64,000 nt of DNA, from the NCBI RefSeq assembly GCF_018446385.1, contig NW_024589857.1, forward strand, positions 558,001 through 622,000. The letters are read 5' to 3'. Position 1 is the stretch's first letter, and every line of letters starts with the position of its first letter. Below the pieces are notes generated by a model, which made no database searches, had not been told where the DNA came from, and was given only the letters and a program-made list of their open reading frames with translations. Origin of the DNA: Zingiber officinale. Lineage: Eukaryota > Streptophyta > Magnoliopsida > Zingiberales > Zingiberaceae. The position numbers and the translations under genes are program-made. This document shows, one piece after another, positions 45,716 to 57,885 of this stretch.

Positions 45716-47850
45716 TATGACAACACGGTTCAAAGTTAAGTAAAACAAAACAATAAATAAAGGAGCATAAATACTATAATTTGGAAAAAAATCCCTTATG
45801 CTCCCCCTTTCACAAAGATTATGTTTAAATTCGTTTGAATTCTTAACTTTAATTTTTTTTCTCCCCCTTTGACATAAATAAAAAATAATATTAAGTAGAG
45901 AGAAAATTTGTTTAATATGTAAAAATACACTCTATTTAACTTTTAGGCACCTCCTGAAGGGTAGCATAAAAAAAAACTTAGCTAAGCTTTGAAAAAAAAC
46001 ACTTAGCTAAATTTAGTTTTGGAAATAACTGTTAAAAAAATACTTTAGCTAAATTAGAAATATTTTGAGAATATTTAGCTTTTTAGATTTGAAAATAAGT
46101 GATTTGAAACACATTTAGTTAATTTTAGAAGTGCTTTGAAAACACTTAGATTTTTCTAAAAATAAATTAACTAAATTTTAGCTTTGTCAAATACTTAGAT
46201 TTTAAAAAAAATTGATAAGAATTTAGTTTTAATACTTAGTTTTATAGAGGGTTTGAAAAAGGTTTAGTTAAAAGCACTCAACTTAAAAGGATTTTGAAAA
46301 AAAATACTTTACTTTTTTAGGAATATTTTGATAAAAACTTCATTTTAAAAAAAAATATTTTCTTAAAAAAAACTTAGCTAAGTAAATGATTTTAAAAAAC
46401 TTAAAATATTTTATCAAATACTTAGTTTCAAAAATAATTTATTTTTCATAAAAATTTGGACTTCCTATTTTGAACCTTTTTGAAATGTTTAACTTTGAAA
46501 AATAATGTTTTAAGAAAATAAAGATAAAAATTAATATTTTAAATTTCTTTGCACTCCCCCATAATTAATACTAAAATAAATTTTTAGGGTCCTAAAGTCC
46601 AAACATGTAAGTATAAAAGTTATTATTTATTTTCCTAATTTTCCATCTCACCCATTCTAGGTTATCAAGTATATTCAGCTCATGAGTGTGTGTGAGTTGG
46701 AGTTAACTTTATTTTAATTTTAGTAATATTGAGATTTAAAATTAAACTTCCAATGAGTTTGAATTTAAAATATAAGTAAACATTTAAATTTTTGAAGATT
46801 TTGAAAATATATTAATTAAGTTTGAAATGATAATCTTACCTATTAACTATCATTAAGATTTCGAAAAGCTAATTATGATTTGAAAATTAATTATCATTAA
46901 GATTTTTAAAAATTAAATATGATTTAAAAATTAATTTTATAAATAAGGATTTTGAATCTTTTTAAAAAATAATTATAATTTACTTTTGAAATTAATTATG
47001 ATTTGAAACTTAATAATAATTAACTTTTTGAAATTAATTATAATTTTTAAAATTAATTTTAAAAATAATTTAATTATGATTTAAACTTTTGAAGTTAAGA
47101 TTAACATTATGGATTTTTTTGAAATTAATTGAGTTAATTTAATTGAATTAATTTGGAACTACTTTAAGCCTAGGTCCATCTTGCCTTTTTCTATATTTTT
47201 AATCAGGGAGCCTTAGTAGATTTGTGAGATGGTTAACTTAATCTTCAATTTAAATTATCATCTAAGGATTGTTTTACATTTATGTTAGACTCAAGTTTTA
47301 CAGTTAGTCAATTAAATAACTATTTCAATGATTGACTTCCAGGCTGTGGCGAGCCACTATGCCTTCTTGGTTATGGGATCATTCACCACTTCTAGAGAAA
47401 GTCTTTCAAAAAATTTGGATATTTAATTCCTTACAGTAACTCCTAGATCTAACTAGTCAAATATAAATCACGCCTAGGTTCTTATCTATCCTAGTCTAAG
47501 CATGCATAATTAAAAAACAGTAAATCAAACATCAAACAAATCTATTTATTGATAAAAACGGTCTTTCTATTAACTCCCCTTGGATCATAGCCTCGATAAG
47601 GTCTATCAAGGTAATAAATCTGATCCTTGGGGATCCAATATTGACCAAGTCTAACTTGATTAGTCAAGTTTGACTTGGGGACCCATGCTTGGACTAAGTT
47701 TCTATTTGAGCATTTTAATATAGACAAATAAGATCTACATTTTTATTTGGCCTTAAATCCAAATCCAGTTTGGTTGTATACGACCTTTTGTTTTCCAGGA
47801 ATTAGGTCAAAGTTCTCGGAACCCAAACTGAACTGTTCTAATGAGTCTTT
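45716..47850. other. AT-rich, non-coding interior of the element
   Basis: About 2.1 kb where pol would normally be. It is built from loosely repeated ACTTAGCTAAATTTTGAAAA-like words and, later, AATTAATTATGATTTGAAA words. A similar AT-rich interior follows the LTR at 60732-62160. No reverse transcriptase or integrase motif was found. Confidence 0.6.
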
Positions 47851-47853
47851 GAG

Positions 47854-48560
47854 TTATTTGACTTGAGTTTTTAAATTAGAATTCTCTTGCTCAGTCAAAG
47901 AACTCGAATTAGTCACTTCTTTAAAGGTTGTTACCTCTTTTTGGAGTGACTTAACCCGGGCGTTGGATTTGGCCAATTCTTTTAATAAGTATGAAACTAG
48001 ATTTTGTAATTCATCTACGTTAGTACTAGAAATTAGAGAGCTTATTGTGGGGTTAGACCCTTCGAAAACGGATACGGATCCGTGGTTTCGCTCGAACTCG
48101 ATTTTCGATTCGCTCTCGATATCTGACTTGGACTCGAACCTAGTTTCGGCCACATATGCTTGTATTGGTACAACGAGGTAACTTGCTTGCTTGTGTTCTT
48201 CCTCGTCGAATTCTTCTGATTCTAGTTCTGAAGGAATCTCATGAAGCTTGATTACCTTCTCCCAAAGCTCCTTAGCATTGTTGACCTTTCCAACTTGATC
48301 AAGCTTTGAATTTGTTAGTTCGCATAGGAGAGTATATGTTGCTTTTGCATTTGCCTCAAATTTTCTTCTTGTTTATGCATCCCACTTGTCATAGACGATG
48401 GGTACACCTTCTTCGGTGGGAGGTATAAATCCGATCTGAACTATGGTCCATATCTCTACTTGGGTTTTCAGTTGATGCTCCATCTGATCTTTCTAATATC
48501 CGAAATCTTCTCCGGAGAAGAGCGGTGGTCGGGCTGTGTTATAGCCTAATGAAAATCTTG
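47854..48560 (-). pseudogene. Copia-type gag with premature stops
   Basis: On the minus strand the frame starts with ARPPLFSGEDFGY, the beginning typical of SIRE-like gag proteins. It continues through MEHQLKTQVEIW, EEGVPIVYDKWDA, NAKATYTLLCELT and NAKELWEKVIKLHE, and ends with a coiled, Ser/Glu-rich part (NLVSYLLKELAKSN, VKSLQKEVT). Stops interrupt it after FGY and after KWDA. No zinc knuckle is seen. Gag forms the retrotransposon particle. Confidence 0.75.
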
Positions 48561-48802
48561 CACAGACAAAAAAAAAATAGAGAACTTGTTTCAAGACTTA
48601 GTATTGGATTAGTAGTGCGAGATTAAAAAATTAAAACACGAACTCGAGTGGTGTTGCACTAGCTTCGAGCAAAAATTTCGATTACAAAAAAAACTAGATC
48701 CGAAGGCGGTAATTCTACCGATTCCGATTGACTCCGAAAAACTAAAAATTACCACAAAAAAAAAATACTTGAATGGTGGGTGCACTAATCTGAAGCGACC
48801 TC

Positions 48803-48814
48803 GCTCTGATACCA
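48803..48814 (-). other. Primer binding site (initiator tRNA-Met)
   Basis: TGGTATCAGAGC on the minus strand, two bases inside the 5' LTR, is the common copia primer site complementary to the 3' end of initiator methionine tRNA. Confidence 0.85.
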
Positions 48815-48816
48815 AT

Positions 48817-51800
48817 TGTTGGATTGAAAGCGCTAGAGGGAGGGGGTGAATATCGCTCGTGGCTTTCACTTTCGTTTCGGAAAACTTAACGAGTAAACGC
48901 GGCGGAATAATGACACAAACGCAGAGAAAAGACACCAAGGATTTTTTTACTTGGTTCGGAGTCTGGGGCGACTCCTACTCTAAGCCCATGCTCATTGAGC
49001 GTTTACTTTGGGCAATCACTATAAGCTCGCAAAGTATTACAAAGAGGATACAATAATTCAAGTGCGGTAAGAAAATATACCAACAACTTTAAGAATAGTA
49101 AATTCGAAGCTTCAGGTCGTCGGTGTCTTGCTACAGTTTTATCGGATGGTCTTTTGACCAGTGCACGGAAGATGGATCACGTTTTTGTTGTTATTCCTTG
49201 CTGCTGCTCGAGACCTGCTTATAAAGCTCGTGGAGGGCACCTCAAACACCATGGAGGGCACCCTCATCCGTGTTGAATCCGCAGCGTGGATGAGCTCTGA
49301 AGAAGTCACCTCTTATCCGCCTGAGGGCGCTCTCAACCTCCATGAGGGTGCCCTCGCGCCAAGATCCAGGGCACCCTCAAGCTCCATGAGAGTGCCCTCG
49401 CGCCAGTGTCCAAGGGCGCCCTAGCGCCTTACTGCAAGAGGGTCTCTTACTGCAAAATAAGTTAGTCCAACAAACCAACATACCCTGCAAAACAAAGTTA
49501 ACATATAGATATGTAATATTAAAGTATTTGATAGTCTCCGGACTGTCTGGTTCTGACTTCGGATTCCCGACCGGAAACTCTAGGTCGAACTGACGCCTAC
49601 TGTTTCCTCACTGGGGAATGTGTCCTCATCTACTCCACTCAAGAGAGTTTACCTGTTGACAGTTGATCCTCTAGGCCAAGTGGACTTTTGCTCAGCACCC
49701 GAGGCTCTAGGACTTTCCGCTGGATGTCTGCTCCATGACCCGCCCAGTCTTTCACCTAGTTCGCGACACCAGGACTTTCCACCTAGAGTCCTCGACTCTA
49801 GGACTTTTTGCCCAAAGCCCTCGACCCGCCAAAACTTCTCGCCTAGGGTTGCCACCCTCTAGGACCTAGGGTTGTTGGGATGTGTACTATAAGCCTAGCT
49901 TTTGTATGAACATCTGTTTTGAAATATTTTGAAATGTGAATCACTTTGGTCAAATGTTTGCATTTTATATTTATGTATATGTCAATACAGTTATTCATTT
50001 AATTTATATTGTAGATAACATGGTGTGTGGTGCCACACAGAAGATCATGTTATTGATTTCTTATAAATTATAAATAGCAGCTCACAACCAAGATGGATTA
50101 GGACAAACCATTGGAACAGTTGTAGTGTAATTTGGTATTAGTCTGTCTTGACTATAAAATTACACTAGTACACTATATGTGTATTGAGTAGGACCATTTG
50201 AGGTTGTTCGATTTATACTGACTATATAAAAGAACAGAACCTCTGTTATTATGGATGTGCGTCCTCTTAATCCCTATATAATAACAAGCACATATACTTA
50301 GTATTTATTTCTTTAATTTATCAATGGATGAGATTTATTCGTTAAATCAATAGACCTGATGAGTTGGGAAATAGTACTATTTATATGATGTGTTGTTGAT
50401 TATAGAAGGAATTTGTGTCCTAATTATTTAGATTGATGATGTCCCCTTGAGGAGCTCATAAGGATTATCATGTAAACCCTGCATGTAGACTTAGTCCGGC
50501 ATGATGATAAAGTTGAATGATACTCTTTTGGAATCAGATGTTAATTAATTGAGTTGTCAATAACTCATTTAATTAACGGACATACGATATTTTAAACACA
50601 GGAAGTTTAACGCACTCATTATAAGAACGAGCTCATATTGTAATATGAAATTGGTGCAGTAGTTCAATAATAACCTTTTAGTGGTATGAGTTATTATTGA
50701 TGGACCTAGGTTGGATGTTCGGCCCGAACACAGGAAGCTCAAGCCCATCAGGAGGCCTAAATCAATTTCTCTTCTAGGTCCCTGTTGTAGCCTCTATATA
50801 AAGTCTCGCATCCACCCATACACAACTTGGTTTGGTTTAACTAAACTTGGTTTGGTTTAACTTGGTTTAGTTTAACTTAACTTGGTTTTGTTTAATTTAA
50901 CTTAGTTTGGTTAAACTTGGTTTGGTTTAACATAGTTCGGTTTAGATTTTTTTCTAAACAAAATTCTGTTATTTTTTTTTTCTTTGTAACCGATGACAAG
51001 CCTATAAAAAGGAGTAGGTGGTGGCCTCTAAAACTTAACTTTCTAATTTTCCACAATTCCCTTCCTCCTTGTGACCGACGCCCCTCTTCCCTTGCTAGGG
51101 CCGGCCACATCTCCACCTAGGGCCGGTCACATCTCTTCCTTATGGCCGGCGCCTCTCCTCCTCCACAACAAGGGTCGGCGCCCCCTTCCTCCTTACTTAG
51201 GGTCGGTGCCCCCTTCTTCTTGCTTAGGGTCGGCGCTCCTTCTCCCTTGGTGGGCGGCGACTTGAAGAAAAGGAAGAAGAGGAAGAATAAGATTAGAAGG
51301 TGCCCCATCCTAGAGTCTCCTTTTATAGTCGACGGTTTGGAAACCGAGAAGAGAAGGAGGGTGGTGTTGTCTTGGTAGATCGTCGCTCACACGACATCCA
51401 AGAAGAGGAGAGGAATACTGCAGAAGATCAAGAGGTCTTTAGCTACAAAGAAAAGGTATAACTAGTTCTTTAATTTCGTTGCGTAACTAGTTTTGTTTTT
51501 TTCGTATCAATTTTGAATACCAACACAAGAGGCCAGCGATCTTGTACTTCGATCAAGGTGTGCTTTGATCTGTCAAGAACTTGCTTGATTGATCAAACAC
51601 ATGTCTACTCGAACATGCGGATTACTAGGAAAAATTTTGTACTTGTATAATTTTTTTGTACAGGGAATTTAAACAGAACGGAATTCCAATGCCTTCAAGG
51701 GTTATCACCCCCTAGGATTTTCCCTTTGCCTAATCTCAGCTAGGACTTTTCCTCACCTAGGGTTACTACCCCCTAGGACCTATGATTACCACCCCTAGGA

Positions 51801-51981
51801 CCTAGGGTTACCACCCCTAGGGTTTTTCATCTGCCTAACCGCAACTAAGACTTTTGCCTAAGTACACTTAGGACTTTTCTGTAATCTCATTTAACTTGTT
51901 AGACAACAAAACAACTTAACTTTGGACTCTTTGACATAATCAAAACACAGGTTTAACTGTTGGATGCTTCCCACACCAACA
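48817..51981 (-). mobile_element. 5' LTR of the gag-only element, interrupted
   Basis: Starts TGTTGGATTG and ends CACCAACA. Without the nested insertion and its duplication it is about 1335 bases, close to the 1377 of its partner. It has a better TATA than the partner (CTTTATAAGC on the minus strand, 49226-49217) next to the GGCGCC-type palindromes (49235-49430). Because this LTR drives the element, the nested insertion lies within its own U3. Confidence 0.85.
49873..51697 (+). mobile_element. Nested LTR insertion (solo LTR-like, 1825 bp)
   Basis: TGTTGGGATG at the left and GCCTTCA at the right, with a perfect 5-bp duplication AGGGT (49868-49872 and 51698-51702). Removing it restores the host LTR. 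It carries a TATA box CTATATAAAG (50793-50802) on the plus strand and a run of 14-bp repeats TTAACTTGGTTTGG (about 50825-50945). A GC-rich part with repeated GGGCCGGCCACATC words follows (51060-51260). No PBS, gag or pol. Frames within it are not credible proteins. Confidence 0.82.
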
Positions 51982-51986
51982 TTGTG

Positions 51987-52690
51987 ATCTATTTGAATTG
52001 GCTTGAAAATTATTTAATTTATATTAAAAATTATCTAATTCATGTTGAACTTGAATATGTTATGATGCGGGAATACGGGAAACCATATGTCCTTGTCTTG
52101 GTCAAAGGTTTGGATCAATAGTCAGGTAGAGATGGAGGTCAAAGTGGTCACTGACTCCTCCAGCTCAATCACTTGACTCCTCTAGTTCAATCGCTCGACT
52201 CCTCCAGCTCATTTAGAATTTACCTCTTACGTGGTTTGTTGAGTCGCTACCCTAACAAATGCAGGCAACGTAGTCATTACTCCTGAAAGACGTGGGCAAT
52301 GTAGCTGTTTATCCCAGGAAAAATAGGTAACATAGTTGTTTCATCTGGAGGATGTGGGCAACGTAAACGTTCATCTTAAAGCTCGTGGAGAACAGGAGGG
52401 TATATCTACAACTCTATAAAAGGGTGTTCCCTCTCGCATGAGCAGTTATGCGGATACAAGTACCATTTAGACCCTTTGACTACTCTATTGCTTTCATCTT
52501 TCCCTAACCCATATGCTAACTTGAGTATCGGAGTGGTCATGCCAAATCTAATCTCGACGGTCATTCTAACCCCTTCTCCAAGTTCTCTACAGGATTTTCA
52601 TGCAACCCTCTCATCATCATGTCACATACGATCTTCTGAATGACAGTTGTTTTTCACTAACTCACTAGATTACGGTCTCAGACAGGAACA
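51987..52690 (+). mobile_element. Presumed 5' LTR of a Tat-type gypsy element
   Basis: It ends just before a primer site. Internal near-repeats include CTCCTCCAGCTCAATC (52157-52215) and ACGTGGGCAATGTAG-like units (52255-52370), with TATAAAAGG at 52414. The start could not be fixed and no second copy is in the window. Confidence 0.5.
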
Positions 52691-52692
52691 AA

Positions 52693-52711
52693 TTGACATC
52701 GTCTATGGGAA
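52693..52711 (+). other. Degraded primer binding site of the gypsy element
   Basis: TTGACATCGTCTATGGGAA resembles the TTGGCGCCGTCTGTGGGAA-type junction seen after the 5' LTR in plant Tat/Athila elements, with several substitutions. Confidence 0.55.
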
Positions 52712-52734
52712 TTCGCCTGAACTAAGACCTTAAG

Positions 52735-54420
52735 ATGGTGGAACCCGAGAGAACTGTCAAGGATCCCAGCTTCGCAGGTGATGTGGTTCAAGGCGAGACT
52801 ATGACCATGGACCGAGGAGTCTTTCAAATACTGATTGACTAGGTGGTGCAACAAGCCCTACAAAGACTCCCTCAGGCAAATTTGGCTCTTGAAGAAACAC
52901 GTGCAGCCTTAATTGAAGTGCCTACTATTTCTAGTCAAGCATTAACGGGTCCAATAGGTTCTCTTCCTACTGCCTTCTCCAAGCAACAGAACAAGACTAT
53001 GCTCCCGTCTGAAGAACAATCGGATGGATTAATGGCGGAAGAAATGCCTCCTCAGAAGAGAAATAAAAGCAAGAATTCTTACATGTTGAGGAGAGGAGCC
53101 CTCAAAGTACTCCTTTATCAAGAACTATTCTAGATGATAATTATTCTGTAATTTTCGGACTTCCCAACTCGAGGAATATTCAAGGTTGGTCGACCCTGAT
53201 AATCTCCTAGGTTAATTTGAGAACGCCGCCCTACTACACTAATATATAGATGGTGTAAAGTGCAGAGTTTTCCTAATAACTCTTTCCATCTTTGCCTAGA
53301 AGTGGTTTAACCACTACCAACCTCCTCCATTTGAACTTTCACTAACTTTAATGTCTGTTCCTGCACCACTTCACCAGCAGTAAGTGATATTATAAGATGA
53401 CAATCAACTTATTTGCCTTAAAGCAAACAACCAAGAAACCCCTGAGGAAATGCATGCAACAATTTAATGAGGTTGTTCTGGATGTGCCTTCAGTAACATC
53501 TGCAATGCTTATGAGCAATTTCTCTTAAGGCTTATAAGATGGAGACTTCTTTCGATCTCTAGTGAAGAAGCCCCTAATGAATTTTAATCACCTCTTGGGT
53601 CGAGCTACAAAATATATCAATGTCAAGAAAACTCAATTAGCAAGGAAGAAGGAGGCAAGTATACCGATGCCTGTGGTGGCTCAACCAGAGCGCAAAGCTC
53701 CCTTGTCACCTCTGCAATACGGAGAACCATTCACCAATCATCACTTTAGTCCCTTCCGGACTAATGGGAGAACAATGCAAACTGTGGAGACAATCCTGAC
53801 TTTTGACCTTAGACCCCACAGGTCAAATGGTGAGAAGTCGGAGCCATATTGCACTTTTCACTAGTCTTGTAGGTATTTTCCCCGTGTGTGTCTGCAATAT
53901 ACTAGAAAACTCTGTCATGCAATTGAGGAATAATGACTTGCTTGACAATCACCTTCGAGACCAGCTCAGCGGTCACCAACCTAGCCCACTCGTGGTTAGA
54001 ATTCAGAGCACCAAACTAATCATCGAAGAGACACACACCTGAAAAGGAGATCTTGGTCTTGGGAATCAGCTCGACATCGACAAGAAACTCTCCTCGAGGG
54101 TGCTAAAGAGAATCTCCGCTATGAGGTAACTTCAACATGATCTCAAGATGATCAACTGATGGAGATTCAAACCACGCTCAAAAGAATCATGGTTGAAGAC
54201 TCAAGAGCTTTGGGATCGACATCAAGCCTCTTTAGGAGATGGGCCCCTGATCAGTTTTGGTGCCCCAAACCTGAAAAGGGTAGTTACTCCTCGCGAAGAT
54301 GCACTAGTTGTATGGACTATCATTGCTAATTATAATGTGGCAAGAGTCTTCGTCAACACAAGGAGCTTGGTTAAGTACTCTTCAAGAAGGCCTTTAACCA
54401 GATGCAGATAGATCGACATG
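52735..54420 (+). pseudogene. Ty3/gypsy (Tat-type) gag remnant
   Basis: Broken frames on the plus strand: MVEPERTVKDPSFAGDVV near 52735, a stop, then a 96-codon piece rich in Gln/Leu (52843-53133), and 53562-53864 containing NFNHLLGRATKYINVKK, the usual gag end motif of this lineage. There are many stops and small deletions. No zinc knuckle was found. Confidence 0.65.
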
Positions 54421-54899
54421 AACCATGACCTATTTTAATGACACTATTTGGGTTTTACTAGGCATGAAGTGGAGTTGTTGGGACATATTAATCTTCCACT
54501 ATCCTTAAGAGAAGAGTCTCAGAGGCGAACTCGGGCTGCTATCTTCATAGTAGTCGATGCCCCATCTACTACAATGTCATCTTGGGATGACCCGCATTAA
54601 GCTTGTTCCGAGCCATAGTATCCACGTATCACTAGAAAATGAAATTTCTTATTGACGACTAAGTGGGTGAAGTCAGAAGTGATCAAACCATTGTAAGAAA
54701 ATATTATTCCGAGGTGGTACAGGTTGACTCATGAATAAATTAAAAATCCAGGAGAGTTGAGGTCCAGCTCGTTAACAACATCCGTCCGACGAACTACTCG
54801 GATGGCCACCGACTTCTCAGTTGATTTGAAGTAAAAGATAATTACGTGTCTCTGTCACAACAAGATGTCTTTATTTGGTTAGCCAAGGAGGTTATAGGA

Positions 54900-57850
54900 G
54901 TATCACTTTTCATAATGGAGCACTAACTTAACACCGACCAAAAATTAAGCTGATCTGATAAAAAAAATGACACTTTTGGGTTGAACAAGACAAAATAATC
55001 AAAGCCAAGATTTCAAAGTTGTTGGAGGATGATCATAATAGGGAGGTTCATTTTCCAACCTAGTTAGCAAATGTGGTAGTGGTTCCTAAGCCCAACATCA
55101 AGTGGATGGTCTGCATGTATTTTCAGAACCTCAATAAAGCTTGTCCGAAGGATTGTTATTTCCTGCCTCAAATTGACCAACTAGTGGACTTAACATCGGG
55201 TTGCGAGCTTATATGCATGTTGTATGCATATTAGGGTTACCACTAGATCCCCTTGGCACTTAAGGATAAAAAAAGGTTAGTTTCATCACCTGAGATGAAA
55301 CTTTCTGTCATACTATTATGTTTTTTAGACTAAAAAAATGCAAGAACAATATATTAATCGTTGATGGATTACATATTCAAGTAGTAAGTCAGGAGGAATG
55401 TCGAGGTTTATATAGATGACATTATGTTTAAGAGTATTTAGGTTAAGAACTTGATTGGTGATATTAAAAAAACTTATGGCATGCTGCGTCGATATGATCT
55501 CAAATTAAATCTAAACAAGTGTACATTTGTTTGGAGTTAGGAGTAGTCGGTTCCTTAGTTACATGTCACCAAGTGAGGAATTAAGGCCAACTCTAAGAAG
55601 GTCCAAGCATTGCAGGATATGAACTCTCTAAAAAATCTTAGGGAGGCACGGAGGTTAGTCGGGTGAGTTACAACACCTGCGTTATGAATTCAAATCAATC
55701 AACTAGAGTTTGTCTTTCTTCAAGATTCTCTCGAAGTCATCTCGGTTCAACTGGAAAGATAAATGTGAACAGATTTTCACTGAGCCTAAGGTATACCTGA
55801 CCAATCTATCCTTACTTTCTAAGCTTATATTAGGGGAGACACTCTGATTGTACATAGTCTTTGTTGAAGGAACAGTTAACTCAATTTTACTTTGGTAGGA
55901 GGGTGGCACCCAACACCATATCTATTTCACCACTCATTTTATGAAAGATACAAAAACTAAATATTCAACTCTAAAGAAGTTGTCACTAGCTTTGGTCATG
56001 ATGGGGTGCAAACTACGACTATATTTCTTATCTTATCCCATCGTCGTGCTTACAAATAGCACCTTGGGTCAGATATTGACAACACTGAGATTTTACAGTG
56101 ACTCATTAAATTGACAGCAAAGCTCAATGAGTATGCCATCCAGTACCAACTCTGAAGGGCTATTAAGGTGCAAACATTAGCCGACTTCTTGATCAAGACT
56201 CCAAGTCTAGAGTTGAAGGAGATTTGATGGATCTTTATAGAAGGGTTAGCTACGAAACAAAGCAGTGAGGTGGGAGTATTACTAATCTCACCCCATGAAG
56301 AGGTATTACAATTAATCATCCATTTAAGTTTCAAAACCTCCAATAATGAGGCTAAATGGAAGGTGTTGTTAGTCGTGCTTTGAACTGCCAAACATATGGG
56401 TGCCTCTCGAGTGATCATCCACTATATAACAGCTTGAAGGAGCCTTCGAAACCAAGAACAATTGACTCTGAGGTTATACTGACGCCTTCAAAAAAACTAA
56501 AGGCTGGATTTCATAAAGTTATTAACAAAAAAATATCCTTGGTTGAAAATTATAGGGCAGATGAGCAAGTTAAAATAGCAAGTGCCTTGGCAATATGAAT
56601 CTTGGGCGTCTCAATTATCCGAGTTCAATTAGTCTCGCAAATAGAGAAGATCCCTGCAGACAATGAGTTAGTTGACTAGCGGACCCTCTATATCTCCTTT
56701 TAAAAGGAAGGGAATTTCCCTAATCACCCAGACCATATCCGACTTCTCAAAAGATGAATAACTCGATTCGTTTTGGTTGGCAAGTATCTATATAAGAAGG
56801 CATTCTCCCACCCTCTACTCAGATATCTCAGTCCGGTTGGTGTTGAATATGTATTGAGAGAAATTCATCAAAGCAGTTGTGACAATCACGTTGGAGGGTG
56901 GATGCTAGTCATTAAAGTCCTACTGGTATGTTACTTCTAGTTGACTCTACAAGTAGATGAAGCTCAGCTAGTTCATAACTGCATGTGTTAACTGTCAAAA
57001 GCATCAACCCCTCTCATAATCCCCTACTGAAGTGTCCATTGCATCCTACCCTTTTATTAATGGATAACAGACATCATAGGTCCTCTCCTGACGGGACCCA
57101 TCCAAAAGAAGTTTCTTTTAGTAGTGATTGATTATTTCTCTAAGTTGATGGAAGTTAAACCGTTAGCGCGGATTACATAAGAAGTTGTACTTAAGTTCCA
57201 ATGGAAGGATATTATTTGTCGGTACGACCTCCCTCATAGGTTAATATTTTACAATGATCGACAGTTTATGGGGTGCAAAACCAATGAATGGTGTGAAGTC
57301 TTTGACATTTAGTAGGTTTTCACCTCAGTCGCTTACCCGCAAAGTAATGATGAGGCAGAGGTGATTAATTAAGAAATTATTTGAGACCTCAAAATAAAGC
57401 TTGATCATGTCGGCGATAGTTGGGTAGATGAACTACCAAACATCCTATGACCTACAAAATTACCCTTTGAAAAAGCACGAGGATGATTTCTTTTCACCTG
57501 ATTTACAGAGGAGAAGTGTTAGTCCCAGTCAAAGTCAGGGTGGAATGGCTCGTATACAAGCCTACGATTCTAATAACTCCGACAAGTGACTGTTGAAGCT
57601 CAATCTGATCATTTAGCAATTAGCTTATAACGTATCGTCAACGAATTTGTAAGACCTACAACAAGAGGGTCATCCCACACACTTTCCAAGTCGCCGACTT
57701 TGTTTGGAAGAGGGTTAAATCCGTAAGTGATGTGGGGAAGTTAGAATCTCAGTGGGCAGGACTATATCGGGTTACTCACAAGTTAAGCTTGGGAGCGTAT
57801 TACTTGGATGATTCGACTAATAAAGAGCTCGACCGACTATGATCAACTAT
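54900..57850 (+). pseudogene. Ty3/gypsy (Tat-type) pol remnant: RT, RNase H, integrase
   Basis: In order on the plus strand, across many stops: reverse transcriptase with NLNKACPKDCYFLPQIDQLV (about 55130-55190) and the active-site YIDDIMFKS (about 55410); RNase H region with FMKDTKTKYSTLKKLSLALV (about 55938-55998) and the later 'NNEAKWKVL' (about 56343); integrase with QKHQPLS in the zinc part, then DIIGPLLTGP and VVIDYFSKLMEVKPLA (about 57070-57170), and SVAYPQSNDEAEV (about 57325-57365). This order marks Ty3/gypsy. The copy is inactive. Confidence 0.85.
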
Positions 57851-57885
57851 GCATTTACGACCTTACCACACTTAGCGGTCTTGGG

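Larger units (their letters stand above)
44322..51981 (-). mobile_element. Non-autonomous copia-type LTR retrotransposon (gag only)
   Basis: Two similar LTRs (44322-45698 and 48817-51981, the second enlarged by a nested insertion) in the same orientation enclose about 3.1 kb. A perfect 5-bp duplication TTGTG flanks the whole (44317-44321 and 51982-51986). In element (minus) orientation the order is 5' LTR, PBS TGGTATCAGAGC (48814-48803), gag with stops, an AT-rich spacer, polypurine tract, 3' LTR. No protease, integrase, reverse transcriptase or RNase H can be seen in any frame. It would depend on enzymes from a related element. Confidence 0.88.

Noticed and set aside
51071..51378. Pro-rich frames in the nested LTR
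   Set aside because: They follow repeated GGGCCGGCCACATC-type words and are not conserved protein.
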